38,395 nucleotides of DNA, taken from positions 1 through 38,395 of the forward strand of contig CATLIG010000023.1 in the NCBI GenBank assembly GCA_949948985.1, written 5' to 3'. The notes under the pieces were generated by a model. The model ran no database searches. It saw only the letters and a list, made by a program, of their open reading frames with translations, and was not told the DNA's origin. Shown one piece after another: positions 36,684-38,395 of this stretch; the stretch's first letter is position 1, and each line of letters starts with the position of its first letter. This DNA comes from an uncultured Clostridia bacterium. GTDB lineage: Bacteria; Bacillota; Clostridia; Lachnospirales; CAG-274. The position numbers and the translations under genes were made by a program.

Positions 36684-36837
36684 TCTAAGCCATTACGCCC
36701 TTATTGGAAAGACTTTTCAAATTAATTGACCGAATTATTGATTTAATTCGGTCAAACATATCTTTCAGGGAAACGGAAGAAGCAATTTGCCGATTTCTTT
36801 TACTTATCGACAATAATATCTTAACATAATTTTTGCC

Positions 36838-36900
36838 CATAATATTTGCATTATTTTTGCACGTTTTTTGCATAATATTTGCATTATTTTTGCACGTTTT
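36838..36900. repeat. 33-bp direct tandem repeat, two copies
   Basis: The unit begins CATAATATTTGCATTATTTT and ends TGCACGTTTTTTG; copy 2 (36871-36900, truncated) is identical over 30 bases. It ends at the stop of the regulator gene. Each unit has TGCA-type words that could be binding sites. An open frame across it (36685-36873) is not convincing. Confidence 0.75.
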
Positions 36901-37412
36901 TAACTATAAAAATTCAACCACTTCATAACTTCCCCTATAACTTTATCTTTTTTACGATATACCGTTACCCTATCCATATTGCAATCTATAGATATTTTCA
37001 AGGTCCCTTTTTCATATTTATATAACGCTTCAATGATTTCTATATATTCAGATTTTATCTCTTTCAATATATATTCAATATCAGCGTTTTTCGCCTCAAT
37101 ACCGCTTATTTCTTCCTCAATAAAAAGTATTTCCCTTTTTACTTCTTCCAAATTTTTCTCCAATAAACTAAACGCTTTATCTACCGCCTTTTCCTGCGGT
37201 GATGTCTTTATACTACCTCTTCCTCCGATTCCGTCATATTTCACCGCTTTAAAATCATTATTTAGTTTTATAACAGAGTTCTCTATTTTTCTTTCAATAT
37301 CTGCTTTTCTTTTTCTGTAAACTTCTAATCTATGTTTAAGCCGTCCTATTACTTTGAGGCTCTCGTAATATTTTTTTATTTTCTCTTCCGTTTCTTTATA
37401 TGTAAAACTCAT
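36900..37412 (-). CDS. phage transcriptional regulator-like coiled-coil/HTH protein
   Basis: 170 residues with AGGAGGGGC before ATG. Two coiled-coil helices (YKETEEKIKKYYESLKVIGR; KAVDKAFSLLEKNLEEVKRE) lead to a region-4-like helix-turn-helix (ISIDCNMDRVTVYRKKDKVI). It is placed before the terminase genes like ArpU/RinA-type late activators of Firmicutes phages. The family name is an inference from shape and position. Confidence 0.6.
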   Translation of the reverse strand: MSFTYKETEEKIKKYYESLKVIGRLKHRLEVYRKRKADIERKIENSVIKLNNDFKAVKYDGIGGRGSIKTSPQEKAVDKAFSLLEKNLEEVKREILFIEEEISGIEAKNADIEYILKEIKSEYIEIIEALYKYEKGTLKISIDCNMDRVTVYRKKDKVIGEVMKWLNFYS

Positions 37413-37524
37413 ACTTGTGCCCCTCCTGAAAATATGCTATAATAACTGTGTTCATATTATTATCGCATATTTTTTTCAGAAAGGGGCGCAAGCTCCTTTT
37501 TCTTTATTCGATATTCATTTATAA

Positions 37525-37894
37525 TTAAGTATTTAAAATTTTTTGAACCTCCCTAAGCTGTTCAAGGGTAAATCTATCGTAGTCGCTTGAATAGTAAAAC
37601 GTGTATTGTAATCCGTCAAATATTCTTCGTCTCTCAATATACCTAAAAGCCGCCTCTTTTGTCAGAAACAATAACTCTCTGTCACCATAGTCTTTACGTA
37701 TCATAAGAAAATCATCTTTTTCATTATGATGAAAAAATTGTTTCTGATAACATCTGTTATCAAGTTTCACATAAATGTATTTACTTCCAACTTTTTCCAC
37801 CACGCATTTAATCAAATCTTTTTCCTCAAGTTGCCTGCGTTCTTGGCAACATAATTAATACTTCCTGTCCGACTTTAAAATCTTTAATTGTCAA
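37525..37894 (-). pseudogene. small phage gene split by a frameshift
   Basis: A TTG start at 37894, with AGGAGG 10 bases upstream, gives MTIKDFKVGQEVLIMLPRTQ and stops at 37826. The next frame, open from about 37855, gives QERRQLEEKDLIKCVVEKVG, then SKYIYVKLDN and on to 37525. One indel near 37835-37850 would join them into one protein of about 118 residues with an N-terminal KOW/SH3-like start. I do not know its function; the 96-residue frame from 37815 could also be made alone from a TTG with GAGG upstream. Confidence 0.6.
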
Positions 37895-37944
37895 TTTTAT
37901 TTTTCCTCCTGTTCATTATTTTTTTTGCCTTATTGCATAAAGTT

Positions 37945-38290
37945 CTATTCATATGTTAGTTCCGGTTCATTATCCGCAACTACAGAATCATAATCCTCTT
38001 TTACATCATCTAAAAATTTAACTCCTACCCTAGCCAATCTAAGAATATAGATTTCAAAATCGCTTAAATTCCTCAAACCTCTTACTGATTGTGCCACATC
38101 ATATGAGATATCATAACCTTTATGTCTATCACTTTTCCATCTGCTTAACCGGAGACTAAAATTTAATCTATCCTGCTGGTCTTCCTCTTCTACCGCCAAT
38201 TCTAATACAGCATGCTGAAAACTGCTCCATGACCGTTCTTTATCCTCTATAATTTTAGCCGTCACTTCCATTGGTGCTATACTAAAAAAG
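37945..38290 (-). pseudogene. unknown phage-region gene truncated by an IS3-type element
   Basis: The frame enters from the IS end at 38291. The native part reads MEVTAKIIEDKERSWSSFQH, then AVLELAVEEEDQQDRLNFSL and a C-terminal acidic tail (DYDSVVADNEPELTYE). An ATG at 38271 could still start it, but no good ribosome site is present. I do not recognise the family. Confidence 0.55.
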
Positions 38291-38395
38291 TGGACAGAAA
38301 AACAATTCATATAATATAATAAAATAAACAGAAGAAAGGAGTTATTATATATGCCCCAGATAAAATATGACGAAGATTTCAAAAAAAGCATAGTT
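38291..38395 (+). mobile_element. left end of an IS3-type element, cut by the window
   Basis: The end TGGACAGAAAAACAATTC resembles the TGGACA-type end of the IS at 25210. A transposase gene starts 60 bases inside. It interrupts the gene at 37945-38290. Confidence 0.7.
38351..38395 (+). CDS. IS3-type OrfA, first 15 codons
   Basis: AAAGGAG lies 9 bases before the ATG. MPQIKYDEDFKKSIV is a typical start of an IS3-family OrfA helix-turn-helix protein. The rest is outside the window. Confidence 0.75.
   Translation, partial: MPQIKYDEDFKKSIV

Noticed and set aside
36650-36710. Complete tRNA gene
   Set aside because: Only the T arm and a 3' acceptor-like strand are present; no D arm, anticodon arm or pairing 5' strand.
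36685-36873. 62-residue reading frame on the minus strand
   Set aside because: It spans half of a tandem repeat and the T arm, has no family resemblance and no good ribosome site.

Overview
The window suggests a low-GC Gram-positive anaerobe of the Clostridia, probably a Lachnospiraceae-like gut organism. The DNA is AT-rich with strong AGGAGG-type ribosome sites. It has SLH- and dockerin-anchored surface proteins, a lipobox binding protein, large serine recombinases with PemK and TnpW-like partners, and many short palindromic elements. No taxonomic marker gene is present, so this rests on gene style.

Layout. 1-1593 holds two broken tandem serine recombinase genes on the minus strand. 1594-32668 looks like one inserted mobile element of about 31 kb. 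It splits a third piece of sequence: the C-terminal half of recombinase A lies at 196-1593 and its N-terminal half at 32667-32870, same strand. Joining them through a shared GA dinucleotide gives an uninterrupted, consensus-length gene. The element carries its own tnpW-like gene and full-length serine recombinase (30658-32590) at its right end. Inside it, left to right, are a phage-type gene fragment, a MATE-cytidylate-kinase fusion behind an early terminator, a large heme-uptake locus (4669-14980, minus strand) with its regulator (15397-16257), a divergent heterodimeric ABC exporter with a DUF454 protein, a TolC-like protein, two small unknown genes, and a decayed phage/transposon block (23.8-30.1 kb). 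That block has a capsid gene, a scaffold gene hit by two insertions, a Mor-like activator, a Mu-type transposase and a group II intron remnant. Right of the element are DUF6870-like and PemK genes, a second copy of an unusual ~300-bp repeat, and prophage packaging genes (TerL, TerS, truncated portal, regulators), ending in another IS3-type element.

The central system is heme acquisition. Its gene order matches the shr-shp-htsABC pathway of streptococci: two NEAT-bearing surface proteins, a Shp-like bis-Met heme protein, an HtsA/IsdE-type lipoprotein with the Met and His heme ligands, a FecCD permease and an ATPase. Here the surface proteins are held by SLH domains or carry a dockerin, and one contains an FMN-binding domain. 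The most novel point is the regulator. It has a DtxR-like winged helix without the usual metal ligands, followed by a region that aligns by eye with the secreted NEAT domains next door, so it may be a cytoplasmic NEAT-based heme sensor. Four copies of a GTTA-N8-TAAC palindrome sit at the promoters of the regulator and of the heme operon, in matching positions just after the predicted start site in two cases.

All functional statements are read by eye from sequence and family knowledge; no search or structure prediction was run.
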